Shown here piece after piece: positions 16,965 to 25,647 of a DNA stretch of 59,300 nucleotides. The notes beneath the pieces were generated by a model. The model worked only from the letters and a program-made list of their open reading frames with translations. It made no database searches and was not told the origin of the DNA. Each line of letters starts with the position of its first letter. Positions within the stretch are counted from its first letter, which is position 1. A program made the translations under genes and the position numbers. Source of the stretch: Rhizobium mongolense USDA 1844 (GTDB taxonomy: Bacteria > Pseudomonadota > Alphaproteobacteria > Rhizobiales > Rhizobiaceae); NCBI RefSeq assembly GCF_000419765.1, contig NZ_ATTQ01000027.1, positions 1 through 59,300 of the forward strand, read 5' to 3'.

Positions 16965-18203
16965 ATGTCTTCATTCAACTGCCGGTTCTGCAACACCACA
17001 CTCACTCAGACGGTCGTCGACCTTGGCGCGTCACCGCTTGCAAACTCCTATATCGCCATCGACAAAACGCAGGATGCCGAACCGTTCTTTTCACTACACG
17101 CTTTCGTCTGCGACGAGTGCTTCCTGGTCCAGGTGCCTCCCATGGCGCCGCGAGAAGACATTTTCGACAGCGAATATGCCTATTTCTCCTCCTATTCGGC
17201 CTCGGTACTGAAGCATGCCCGCGAATATGTTGACCATATGGTCGAGCGGTTTCAATTCGACACTGGCCATCAGGTGATCGAAATTGCCAGCAACGACGGC
17301 TACCTTTTAAAAAACTTCAAGGAACGCGGCGTTCCAGTGCTCGGCATAGAGCCATGTGCCAATGTCGCCGCCGTCGCGGTAGAGGCCGGAATCCCGAGCA
17401 GGGTGCAGTTTTTCGGTGTCGAAACGGCGAGGCAGTTGGTTGGCGATGGCCTCACAGCTGACCTGCTGATTGGCAACAACGTGCTGGCGCATGTCCCCAA
17501 TATCAACGATTTCGTCGCCGGCATCAAAATCGTGCTTTCGGCAACCGGCATCGTAACGATCGAATTTCCGCATCTCATGAAGATGCTGGAGTTCAATTAC
17601 TACGATACGATCTATCATGAGCATTATTCGTACCTGTCGCTCTATAGTGTCGAGAAAATCTTTGCCCATCACGGCTTGACGATCTTCGATGTCGATGAGA
17701 TCCGTCCACAAGGGGGATCGTTGCGCATTTATGCTCGCCACGCCGAAGATCAAAGCCAGCCAGTCTCGGTGCGTGTCGGCGAACTGCGTGCCCGTGAAAT
17801 TGAAGGCGGCGTCAATTCTGTCCAACGCTACAGCAAATTTTCCGAGCAGGTTCACCGCACCAAGCGCGATCTGCTGCGCTTTCTGATCGATGCAAAAGAG
17901 AGCAAAAAGACCGTTGTGGCCTATGGCGCTCCGGCAAAGGGCAACACGCTTTTGAATTTCTGCGGCGTTGGTACGGATCTCATCGAATATACCGTCGATG
18001 TCAGCCCTCATAAGCAGAACCACTTGCTTCCGGGAACCCGCATCCCGATCCACGCACCACAAAAGATTGCGGAGACCAAGCCCGATTACGTCCTGATCCT
18101 TCCCTGGAACATCAAGGATGAGATCATCAGCCAAATGTCGGAGATCAAAGGCTTGGGCAGCCGGTTTGTTGTTCCGCTTCCCAATGTCGAGGTCGTTGCT
18201 TGA
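16965..18203 (+). CDS. Sugar C-methyltransferase, TylCIII/NovU type (412 aa)
   Basis: A SAM-dependent enzyme with the three-part layout of deoxysugar C-methyltransferases. The N-terminal zinc domain has CxxC pairs at Cys6/Cys9 and Cys49/Cys52. The Rossmann methyltransferase domain has VIEIASNDGYLL (104-115) and GIEP (127-130). A C-terminal Rossmann-like domain begins at about residue 300 (KTVVAYGAPAKGNTLLNF). The active-site YHEHYSYLS segment of the family (Tyr, Glu, His) is intact. Such enzymes add a methyl branch to C3 of 4-keto-2,6-dideoxy or 6-deoxy nucleotide sugars. With the RfbC-type epimerase and RfbF it implies a branched CDP-sugar. Its 3' end overlaps the next gene. Confidence 0.9.
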   Translation: MSSFNCRFCNTTLTQTVVDLGASPLANSYIAIDKTQDAEPFFSLHAFVCDECFLVQVPPMAPREDIFDSEYAYFSSYSASVLKHAREYVDHMVERFQFDTGHQVIEIASNDGYLLKNFKERGVPVLGIEPCANVAAVAVEAGIPSRVQFFGVETARQLVGDGLTADLLIGNNVLAHVPNINDFVAGIKIVLSATGIVTIEFPHLMKMLEFNYYDTIYHEHYSYLSLYSVEKIFAHHGLTIFDVDEIRPQGGSLRIYARHAEDQSQPVSVRVGELRAREIEGGVNSVQRYSKFSEQVHRTKRDLLRFLIDAKESKKTVVAYGAPAKGNTLLNFCGVGTDLIEYTVDVSPHKQNHLLPGTRIPIHAPQKIAETKPDYVLILPWNIKDEIISQMSEIKGLGSRFVVPLPNVEVVA

Positions 18204-19513
18204 GCGCCGTCAGCGCGCCCGACAAGGAGCCTGCCGGCGCGCGGATGTATGCCCTCATTGAGCGACTTTATCCGATCTGTCGCAGCATCACCGGTCCGGG
18301 CGTCGTCGAGACACTGGAGATTATCAGGCAGGAAATTCCGGTTAAGATTCATCGCATAGCAAGCGGCACAGAGATCTTTGACTGGACGGTCCCGCAGGAA
18401 TGGAGCATCCGCGATGCCTATGTGAAGGACGAGAAGGGTAATCGCGTCATCGACTTCAAGGCAAGCAATCTGCACGTCGTCAACTATTCGCGACCGATCC
18501 GCGCGACATTGCCGCTTGCGGCGCTGAAGCCTCGTCTGCACACCGACCCTGCCCATCCCGCTTGGATACCCTACCGGACGAGCTACTACAAGGAGGACTG
18601 GGGCTTCTGCCTCTCCCAGAACGCCCTTGAGGCGATGAGCGAGGGATCCTACGAGGTCCTGATAGACTCAACACTTTCAGACGGCGAACTCCTGTGGGGC
18701 GAGTGTTTCATCCCTGGCACCACGACCGACGAAATCATTATCTCGACGCATATCTGCCATCCGTCACTTGCCAACGACAACCTGTCCGGCATCGCCGTCT
18801 GTGTCGAGCTTGCTAAGCTTTTGATGGCAGCAAAGCGGCGACGCTATTCCGTGCGGATGCTCTTCATTCCGGGCACCATCGGTTCGATTGCCTGGCTTTC
18901 GATGAACCGCGAGCGGCTGTCGCGCATCAGACATGGTCTCGTCGCCGTCAACCTCGGCGACCCTGGCATGATGCATTATAAGAAAAGTCGTCACGAAACG
19001 GCCGAGATCGATCGGGTGGTGGAGCATGTGCTGAAGGCAGCGGGGCAAGCTCATTCGATTATGGCGTTTTCTCCCTATGGCTATGACGAAAGGCAGTTCA
19101 GCTCGCCCGGCATCAACCTTCCCTTCGGCTGTCTGTCACGCACACCCTACGGGCGGTTTGCTGAGTACCATACGTCGGCCGACAATCTTGATTTCGTAAA
19201 GCCGGAAGCGCTTGCCCACTCACTCGAAACCTACGCCTGCGTCCTTGACACACTGGACCGCAATCGAGCTTTCCTGAACCTTTCGCCGATGTGCGAGCCG
19301 CAACTTGGAAAGCGGGGCCTCTACGATGCCGTCGGCGGCAAATCCGACACGAAGACGCGTCAGTTGGCGCTGCTGTGGGTTCTAAACTACTCGGACGGCA
19401 AACATGATCTCCTCGATATCGCCGTAAAATCGGGTCTTGCATTTGATTTGATTGCCGATGCCGCCGATCTTCTGCTTGGCCAGGATCTACTTGCACCGGC
19501 GCAGAGGGACTAG
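18200..19513 (+). CDS. DUF4910 aminopeptidase-like protein (437 aa)
   Basis: This belongs to the DUF4910/DUF2172 group: an M28-like zinc aminopeptidase fold, an inserted domain, and a C-terminal winged-helix segment (about residues 360-430). The metal-site motif STHICHPSLANDNLSG (182-197) is intact, as are DWTVPQEWSIRDA (61-73) and EYHTSADN nearer the C-terminus. The TTG start at 18200 overlaps the previous stop, with GAGGT upstream; ATG 18245 is an alternative. Members recur in surface-polysaccharide clusters with C-methyltransferases and RfbF, but no reaction is established. It might cleave or form an amide on an aminosugar substituent. It has no signal peptide, so it should act in the cytoplasm. 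Confidence 0.85.
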   Translation: MSAVSAPDKEPAGARMYALIERLYPICRSITGPGVVETLEIIRQEIPVKIHRIASGTEIFDWTVPQEWSIRDAYVKDEKGNRVIDFKASNLHVVNYSRPIRATLPLAALKPRLHTDPAHPAWIPYRTSYYKEDWGFCLSQNALEAMSEGSYEVLIDSTLSDGELLWGECFIPGTTTDEIIISTHICHPSLANDNLSGIAVCVELAKLLMAAKRRRYSVRMLFIPGTIGSIAWLSMNRERLSRIRHGLVAVNLGDPGMMHYKKSRHETAEIDRVVEHVLKAAGQAHSIMAFSPYGYDERQFSSPGINLPFGCLSRTPYGRFAEYHTSADNLDFVKPEALAHSLETYACVLDTLDRNRAFLNLSPMCEPQLGKRGLYDAVGGKSDTKTRQLALLWVLNYSDGKHDLLDIAVKSGLAFDLIADAADLLLGQDLLAPAQRD

Positions 19514-19518
19514 GGATC

Positions 19519-20250
19519 ATGGAAAAACCTCTTAAGGGACGGGTGGCGGTGGTGACCGGGGCAGCGGGCGGTATCGGTCAGGCGATCGTTTCAGCCCTTG
19601 GTGTAGCCGGCGTGACCGTTCATGCCCTTACCCGCGGCGGCGTCCCGCCGTCGTCCCTTTGCAACGGAGCATCGATCAGCTGGCATCACGTCGATCTTGC
19701 CGATGACCGGGCGATCGCCGAATTCGTCGCCCGTTTGCGGGTGACCGATCGCGGCATCGATTACCTGGTGCACAGTGCTGGCGTCTTTCGTTCCGGTGCG
19801 GTTGCGCAAAGCCCGGTGGAAGAACTCGATCACGTCTGGCGCGTCAATTTGCGCGCGCCCTATGTTTTGACACAGCTTCTCCTCCCGGCACTGACCAGAC
19901 AGAAGGGTCATATCGCGTTCATCAACTCAAGCGTGTGGTTGAATCCGAGAATGGAGCTCGCGGGTTACACGATGAGTAAATATGCCCTGAAGGCCTTTGC
20001 CGACGTGCTGAGAGCCGAGATCAACAATCAGGACGTGCGCGTCCTCAGCATCTTTCCCGGGAAGACCGCAACGCCGATGCAGGAAACCATCCATGATGCA
20101 AGAGCGCTTTCCTATCAGGCAGACGAGCTACTGCAGCCGGAATCGGTGGCAGCGAACCTGATCACAGCCTTGTCGATGCCGTCCACCTGTGAAGTCACCG
20201 AGATTTTCGTGCGGCCAGCACGCCCGACGCCGCCGACCTTCAACGACTAG
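19519..20250 (+). CDS. SDR-family oxidoreductase (243 aa)
   Basis: A classical short-chain dehydrogenase with cofactor motif TGAAGGIG (13-20), an active-site Ser in INSSVWLNP, and YTMSK with catalytic Tyr and Lys near residues 152-156. Residues before the Rossmann motif are few, as expected for a cytoplasmic NAD(P)-dependent enzyme. It starts five bases after the DUF4910 stop, so it closes the four-gene operon 15364-20250. A likely role is reduction of the keto group left on the nucleotide sugar or its substituent; the substrate is not readable from sequence. Confidence 0.86.
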   Translation: MEKPLKGRVAVVTGAAGGIGQAIVSALGVAGVTVHALTRGGVPPSSLCNGASISWHHVDLADDRAIAEFVARLRVTDRGIDYLVHSAGVFRSGAVAQSPVEELDHVWRVNLRAPYVLTQLLLPALTRQKGHIAFINSSVWLNPRMELAGYTMSKYALKAFADVLRAEINNQDVRVLSIFPGKTATPMQETIHDARALSYQADELLQPESVAANLITALSMPSTCEVTEIFVRPARPTPPTFND

Positions 20251-20681
20251 GCATTCTTGGTGAGGCCATCCGCACCGCCAGCGTGATAGAGCACACACTC
20301 CCTGCCCTTTCCAGCATTCGGAATGTACCATTATGAAACGGCTGAAGCTGAACTTTGTTCAAAAACAAATCTACGGCGTAAAATCAAGCTTTTAGCTATC
20401 AGATTCGTTAATTTTTTGTTGCCTCTTTCAAATTTCTGAAATAACGTTCTCGTAAATACTGCTACGCCGTTCTAGGGATGCCGGTATAGACGATCGCAAC
20501 TATTTGAATTCGGTCGAATATTGGCAACATCGGCGCTGCAATTCAGGCCGGATAACTATGCGATGATTCCACCGCGCGTTTATTCTGCCTGTATTAAAGG
20601 AACTCAGAAAGTATAGCCTGGAATTTTTAGTGCCGACGTCCCCGCGCCATTTGTTTCTCGTACTCGCTTCGGGTTGCTACT
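20251..20681. other. Promoter region of the exoKLAMOP operon
   Basis: AT-rich from about 20340 to 20640, without ORFs. It precedes exoK, so it should carry the main promoter of the six-gene assembly operon. I see no unambiguous operator or terminator. Confidence 0.45.
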
Positions 20682-21551
20682 ATGAATTTCGATCGACCTT
20701 CACATGCTGACCGTGCGGTTAGGGGTCAGGCCTTCAGTTGCATTTTCCCGCAGATCTTTTCACTGATCTTGCTAACGTGTGCGCTTGCCCCAAACGTCCA
20801 AGCCGCGGACGAGCGCCCTGCAGCGTCCTTCTTTGAGAGCTTTGACCGGCTCGATCCCAACTTCTGGTATATTTCAGACGGCTGGACGAACGGTGATCAT
20901 CAGAACTGCATCTGGTCGGCAAAAATGATCAAGATTGCCGACGGCTTTGCGTCGCTGATGCTCGCAAAGGACACTGTCGATCAGAAGGCCCTGCTGTGCG
21001 CAGAAATCCAGACGAAGCAACGCTACGGCTTTGGTACCTATGAGGCACGGATAAAGGCGGCGACCGGGTCGGGCCTTAACTCGGCGTTTTTCTCCTATAT
21101 TGGCCCCGCCGACCAGGAGGAGCACGACGAGATCGATTTCGAGGTGCTGGGGAAGAACAGTGCTGCTGTCCAGGTCAACCAATATGTGAAAGCGAAGGGC
21201 GGCAACGAAAGGCTCGTTTCGCTCGCTGGTCCGGCAGACGAGGGTTTCAGCCATTTTGCCTTTACCTGGGAGCCCTCCAGGCTGCGGTTCTTCGTCAACG
21301 GCTTCCTCGTCAACGAGGTGACCGATCCGCTCCGCATTCCGACGGCAAGGCAAAAAATCTTCTTTAGCCTGTGGGGAACCGATACGCTGACAGGCTGGAT
21401 GGGGCCCTTTGCCTACAAAGGACCGGCGATCATGCAGGTCGACTGGGTGAGCTTTACCGCTACCGGCGAAAGATGTCTGTTTGCAGGCTCTCTGACCTGC
21501 GACGGGGCCATCCCCGTCAGCGCCCCTGCAAAGCCGCAGGAGAACCTTTGA
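20682..21551 (+). CDS. exoK: GH16 endo-beta-glycanase ExoK
   Basis: A secreted endo-1,3-1,4-beta-glycanase that cleaves nascent succinoglycan to lower its length. A signal peptide is visible: basic start, hydrophobic core IFSLILLTCAL at about 25-35 and probable cleavage after VQAA near residue 42. The catalytic GH16 motif EIDFE is at 150-154 (Glu150 nucleophile, Glu154 acid/base), and the length of 289 aa matches ExoK rather than the longer ExsH. It opens the exoK-L-A-M-O-P gene run, the Sinorhizobium order, though exoH, which normally precedes exoK there, is absent. The stop overlaps the exoL start by one base (TGATG). Confidence 0.92.
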   Translation: MNFDRPSHADRAVRGQAFSCIFPQIFSLILLTCALAPNVQAADERPAASFFESFDRLDPNFWYISDGWTNGDHQNCIWSAKMIKIADGFASLMLAKDTVDQKALLCAEIQTKQRYGFGTYEARIKAATGSGLNSAFFSYIGPADQEEHDEIDFEVLGKNSAAVQVNQYVKAKGGNERLVSLAGPADEGFSHFAFTWEPSRLRFFVNGFLVNEVTDPLRIPTARQKIFFSLWGTDTLTGWMGPFAYKGPAIMQVDWVSFTATGERCLFAGSLTCDGAIPVSAPAKPQENL

Positions 21552-22735
21552 TGGCGCACGTGCTTTACCTAGTCCATGATCTGTCCGATCCGGCAGTTCG
21601 CCGGCGCTTGATCATGCTGACACGCGGCGGCGCGACGGTTGGCCTTGCAGGCTTTTCGCGAGCAAAGATCCCAGGCGAGATCGAAGGCATCAAGCCGGTC
21701 AACCTCGGCAGGACGGCCGATGGTCGCTTTGTCCAGCGCACCTGGGCCGTTCTCAAGGCAATGGCAAGGCTGCGTTCCGTCCTTGCGGGCCTCAGCAAGC
21801 CGGACGTGATCGTCGCCCGCAATCTCGAAACGCTGGCATTGGCAAACCGCGCCAACGGTTATTTCGGCGGGTCCGTGCCAATCGTTTACGAGTGTCTCGA
21901 TATTCACAGGCTGCTCATCGGCATGGGTCCCGTCGCGCGCTCGATGCGACTTGCCGAACGTTGGTTTGGCCGAAACGTCAGTGCGATCGTCACCAGTTCG
22001 CCAGCCTTCAAGAGCAACTATTTCGATGTGCTGTCTTTTCTGAAGATCCCGGTCATGCTCGTCGAGAACAAAGTCGTCGCGGCCATGGATGACGGCCTTC
22101 TTCCCGCTCCGCAAAAACGCGAAGACCGGCCATGGCGCATCGGCTGGTTTGGCGCGCTGCGTTGCAGGAAATCATTGAAGCTGCTTGCGCACTTCTCAAG
22201 GATGGCGAATGGCAGGTTCGAGATCATTCTGCGCGGCCGGCCGGCTTATTCGGAATTTGACGATTTCGACGCCTTCGTGGCGAACGAGCCCTTCATGCGT
22301 TTTTATGGTCCCTACCGAAACCCGGAGGATCTGGGTGCAATTTACGGCGAGGTCGACTTTGCCTGGACGGCCGATTGTTTCGAGGAGGGCCACAATTCCA
22401 AGTGGCTGTTACCGAACCGGCTTTACGAAGGATGCCTGCACGGGGCGGTACCGATTGCCGTTCAAGGCACCGAGACGGCTGAGGCGCTTCGGCGCAACAA
22501 TATCGGCCTGATCTTGTCGGATGCCACGTCCTTTGCGCTAAGCATGGCGATGGAAGGGCTGGACGTTCGGCGCGTTAGGTACCTGAAGTCCGCCGTTGCC
22601 GCGTGCGATCGGCGCAACTGGGCGATCGATGAGGCTGACTGCAAGAGCTTGGTCGCCTGGCTCGCCGGCTTGGCGCCAGCCGGGCCTCGCAAAACTTCAG
22701 ATCACTTTCCGATCAGTTCATCATTTGCCATATAG
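21551..22735 (+). CDS. exoL: Succinoglycan glycosyltransferase ExoL
   Basis: A cytoplasmic glycosyltransferase that in succinoglycan synthesis adds the third sugar (beta-1,4-glucose) to the lipid-linked repeat. The 394-aa protein has a GT-B-like layout: N-terminal MAHVLYLVHDLSDPAVRRR, a central linker, and a C-terminal half beginning WRIGWFGALRC, ending with the donor-site stretch WLLPNRLYEGCLHGAVPIA. The ATG at 21551 overlaps the exoK stop, so translation is coupled; a longer frame reaches back to 21371 inside exoK and is not real. Position between exoK and exoA is as in Sinorhizobium. The next gene starts 11 bases after its stop. Confidence 0.88.
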   Translation: MAHVLYLVHDLSDPAVRRRLIMLTRGGATVGLAGFSRAKIPGEIEGIKPVNLGRTADGRFVQRTWAVLKAMARLRSVLAGLSKPDVIVARNLETLALANRANGYFGGSVPIVYECLDIHRLLIGMGPVARSMRLAERWFGRNVSAIVTSSPAFKSNYFDVLSFLKIPVMLVENKVVAAMDDGLLPAPQKREDRPWRIGWFGALRCRKSLKLLAHFSRMANGRFEIILRGRPAYSEFDDFDAFVANEPFMRFYGPYRNPEDLGAIYGEVDFAWTADCFEEGHNSKWLLPNRLYEGCLHGAVPIAVQGTETAEALRRNNIGLILSDATSFALSMAMEGLDVRRVRYLKSAVAACDRRNWAIDEADCKSLVAWLAGLAPAGPRKTSDHFPISSSFAI

Positions 22736-22746
22736 GATTGAACGCG

Positions 22747-23745
22747 ATGAATAAGCACGTAAGTCCAGAAGATTGCTGCTTGATCGTCATTCCATGCCTT
22801 AACGAGCGAAACCACATTGGTGCGCTTTTGAACGGTCTGAGCATGGAACTTCAAGCTCCGGGCTGGCGCATTGTGGTGGCCGATGGCGGCAGCAAGGACG
22901 GCTCGCAGGATATCATTAAGGCCGCCTGCGCCATCGATCCACGCATCATCTTCCTTGACAATCCGAAGCGCCTGCAAAGTGCGGCGATCAATCTTGCAGT
23001 GGCCCGCTACGGCCGTGATTTTGAATATTTCGTGCGCATGGACGCGCATGGACAATATCCGAAGAATTATTGCCAACAGCTCATTGCTGATGCCGAGATG
23101 ACCGCTGCTGCCTCCGTCGTCGTCGCCTTGGAGACGACGGGTTTCAATACGATCCAGAAAGCAGCCGCGATTGCCCAGAACTCCAAGATCGGCAATGGCG
23201 GTTCTGCGCATCGCAACCTGTCGACAGGCGGCTACGTCGACCACGGACACCACGCCTTGATGCGCGTCAGCGCCTTTCTCGCCGTCGGCGGCTACGATGA
23301 AACCTTTTCTCATAACGAGGATGCCGAGCTTGACTTCCGCCTGAGGAAGGCTGGCTACAGGATCTGGATCAGCGGCACGACAAGCATGGTCTATCATCCC
23401 CGCGCAAGCGTTGGCGCACTGTTTTGCCAATACCTCAATTACGGCCGCGGACGGGCGCGCAATATCCGCAAACACAAGACAATGCCAGCTTTGCGCCAAA
23501 TGCTGCCGCTTACAGTCGCGCCCGCCGTTGCCGGCGCCGTGCTCGCCTTGTTTTACTGGGCGGCGATCGTTCCAGCTTTCGCCTGGGCGTTTACCTGTAT
23601 CGGCTATGGCTTTTATCTTCGCGTGCGCCAGCAGATGCCCCACGGACCATTGGCCGGACTGCTTGCTATGGTCATGCATGTAGCCTGGTCAACCGGTTTC
23701 TGGCTGGAGATGCTGTCGCTTGGTCCAAGAAGGAGCGCTTCATGA
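22747..23745 (+). CDS. exoA: Succinoglycan glucosyltransferase ExoA
   Basis: A family 2 glycosyltransferase that transfers the second sugar (beta-1,3-glucose) to the galactose primed by ExoY. The GT2 fold begins IVIPCLNERNHIGALL. The nucleotide-binding VVADGGSKDGS follows, the metal motif is in VRMDAHGQYP, and HNEDAELDFRLRKAGY is the acceptor/base region. The last 90 residues hold hydrophobic segments (VAGAVLALFYWAAI and others) that anchor it in the inner membrane, as in ExoA. I start at ATG 22747 with AGGA about ten bases upstream; a TTG at 22738 is also in frame. The stop overlaps the exoM start as ATGA. Confidence 0.92.
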   Translation: MNKHVSPEDCCLIVIPCLNERNHIGALLNGLSMELQAPGWRIVVADGGSKDGSQDIIKAACAIDPRIIFLDNPKRLQSAAINLAVARYGRDFEYFVRMDAHGQYPKNYCQQLIADAEMTAAASVVVALETTGFNTIQKAAAIAQNSKIGNGGSAHRNLSTGGYVDHGHHALMRVSAFLAVGGYDETFSHNEDAELDFRLRKAGYRIWISGTTSMVYHPRASVGALFCQYLNYGRGRARNIRKHKTMPALRQMLPLTVAPAVAGAVLALFYWAAIVPAFAWAFTCIGYGFYLRVRQQMPHGPLAGLLAMVMHVAWSTGFWLEMLSLGPRRSAS

Positions 23746-24686
23746 GCCGGCCGCTTCTCATCGAAATTGCAGTCTGCACATACCGGAGGAGCTCGCTCAG
23801 CGACACGCTGGCGTCGATTGCGGCGGTTGCCGTACCTGAGCAGGCCGCTCTTCGCATCATAGTCGCCGACAACGACATTGAAGAAAGCGCCAGGGGTGCC
23901 ATCGAGGCAATCAGAGCCCAAATTGCCCATCAGGTGATTTACCTTCATTGCCCTGCTGGCAACATATCGATTGCCCGCAATGCCTGCCTCGATCAGGCGA
24001 CAGGCGACTATCTGGCCTTTGTCGACGACGACGAGTTGGTCACGTCGGGCTGGCTCACCGCCCTGCTGGCTACCGCCAAGCAGACGAATGCAGCAGCCGT
24101 GCTCGGCCCCGTGTCGGCGCGCTACGGCAAGAATGCCCCCGCTTTCATGATTGACGGCGACTTTCACTCGACGAAACCGGTCCTCGTCAATGGCGAGATC
24201 AAGACGGGCTACACCTGCAATCTCCTGCTCGACAGGAACGCCGAAGCCTTCCGCGGCCGGCGCTTTGACCTGGCCCTTGGTCGCTGCGGCGGCGAGGACA
24301 CGACATTCCTTGCCGACCTCCACGCGGCCGGCGGCAAGATCGCCTTTGCGAACAAGGCACTGGTCATCGAACCGGTTGCCGAGGAACGGGCCTCAATCGG
24401 ATGGCTCGCCGGGCGCCGGTTCAGGTCCGGACAAACCCATGCACGCATCCTGCACAGGACTGCAGTCGCACCTGGGTTGGCGCTGGAGATCGTGCGCGCC
24501 GCGCTGAAGGCACTGGTCTGTTTTGGCGCATGCCTTGCGATGTGGTTCCTGCCCGTTGATCGTTGGCGCCATGCCTTGAGGGGAATTCTGCATCTCGGCG
24601 TCATTGCCGGTCTGCTTGGCGTCCATGAAGCGACGCACTACGGAGGACCGAGTCCAGCCGCAAGGAGCACTCCCGATGTTGCCTGA
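23742..24686 (+). CDS. exoM: Succinoglycan glucosyltransferase ExoM
   Basis: A family 2 glycosyltransferase expected to add the fourth sugar (beta-1,4-glucose). The N-terminus reads IEIAVCTYRRSSLSDTLASI. The metal-binding triple Asp is in AFVDDDELV, and RCGGEDTTFLADLHAAGG carries the predicted base. A hydrophobic tail (LVCFGACLAMWFLP) near residue 270 suggests membrane attachment. The start ATG at 23742 overlaps the exoA stop (ATGA); the frame is open further upstream inside exoA, but that is antisense-like shadow. Gene order A-M-O is as in Sinorhizobium. The end overlaps exoO by 11 bases. Confidence 0.9.
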   Translation: MSRPLLIEIAVCTYRRSSLSDTLASIAAVAVPEQAALRIIVADNDIEESARGAIEAIRAQIAHQVIYLHCPAGNISIARNACLDQATGDYLAFVDDDELVTSGWLTALLATAKQTNAAAVLGPVSARYGKNAPAFMIDGDFHSTKPVLVNGEIKTGYTCNLLLDRNAEAFRGRRFDLALGRCGGEDTTFLADLHAAGGKIAFANKALVIEPVAEERASIGWLAGRRFRSGQTHARILHRTAVAPGLALEIVRAALKALVCFGACLAMWFLPVDRWRHALRGILHLGVIAGLLGVHEATHYGGPSPAARSTPDVA

Positions 24687-25647
24687 CACCCCGGACATCT
24701 CCTACATTATTGCCGCCTACAATGCCGCAGGCACGGTCGCACGCGCCGTTGAAAGTGCGCTTGCCCAGGAAGGTGTCGATGTCGAGGTGATTGTCGCCGA
24801 CGACTGCTCGGTCGATGAGACGGCTCACATCGTGCGCTCCTATGCCGGCGACAAGGTGCGGCTCGTCAGCCTGCCAGAGAACCGCGGACCTGGTGCCGCC
24901 CGCAATGCGGCGATCGCCGACGCGAGAGGCAGATGGATCGGAATTGTCGATGCCGACGACGAGATCCTGCCTCAAAGGACGCGACGGCTCCTTGCGTGCG
25001 CCAATGTTCCGGGCGTCGACGCCGCCGTCGATAATCTTGTCATCAAGGCGGACGGCAAGGAGCGGCTTTTACACCGCACGGCCGATCTCGCCCGGCTCGG
25101 GAATTTGAGTCTTGCCCATTTTATCGACCACAACATGCTCTTTGCCGGCCGCTTCAATCTTGGCTATCTGAAGCCACTCGTTCGCCGCGACTTTGTTCGG
25201 GCAAACGGCATTGCCTATGACGATCAGCTACGCATCGGCGAGGATTACCTGTTCCTCGCAAAGACGCTGTCGCGCGGCGCATATTGCGTGGTTGAACCGG
25301 AGGCAGGCTACATCTACCATTCCGCCAAGGGCTCGATCTCTCACGTTATGAATCTGAACTACGTCCAAGCCATGCTTCGTGCGGATCGTGATTTTCTGGT
25401 CACCTTCCCGATCGATGCCGCAGCCCGAAGAGCGCAACTCAGGCGAATTAAGAACCTCGAGGAGGCGGCTGCCTTTCTGACCCTCGTTGACCATATCAAA
25501 CGGCGTTCTGTTGCGGATGCTGTGAAGGACGTCCTGCGCAATCCGGCAGCAGCCCGTCATCTCAAGATGCCGATCGCGGCATGCATCAAGTCAGCGATGA
25601 TGGCGCTGCAGACGCCTATTTCGGCCGTTAGGCGGGTGTCGCAATGA
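24676..25647 (+). CDS. exoO: Succinoglycan glucosyltransferase ExoO
   Basis: A family 2 glycosyltransferase that in succinoglycan begins the side chain with a beta-1,6-glucose. Motifs are SYIIAAYNAAGTVARAVES, VIVADDCSVDET, the metal site in GIVDADDEIL, and RIGEDYLFLAKTLSRG with the catalytic-base Glu-Asp. The start at 24676 has AAGGAG ten bases upstream and lies inside the end of exoM. It overlaps exoP by four bases (ATGA). In Sinorhizobium exoN (UTP-glucose-1-phosphate uridylyltransferase) sits between exoO and exoP; here it is missing. If the enzyme keeps its role, a beta-1,6 branch point is conserved in this polymer. Confidence 0.9.
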   Translation: MLPDTPDISYIIAAYNAAGTVARAVESALAQEGVDVEVIVADDCSVDETAHIVRSYAGDKVRLVSLPENRGPGAARNAAIADARGRWIGIVDADDEILPQRTRRLLACANVPGVDAAVDNLVIKADGKERLLHRTADLARLGNLSLAHFIDHNMLFAGRFNLGYLKPLVRRDFVRANGIAYDDQLRIGEDYLFLAKTLSRGAYCVVEPEAGYIYHSAKGSISHVMNLNYVQAMLRADRDFLVTFPIDAAARRAQLRRIKNLEEAAAFLTLVDHIKRRSVADAVKDVLRNPAAARHLKMPIAACIKSAMMALQTPISAVRRVSQ

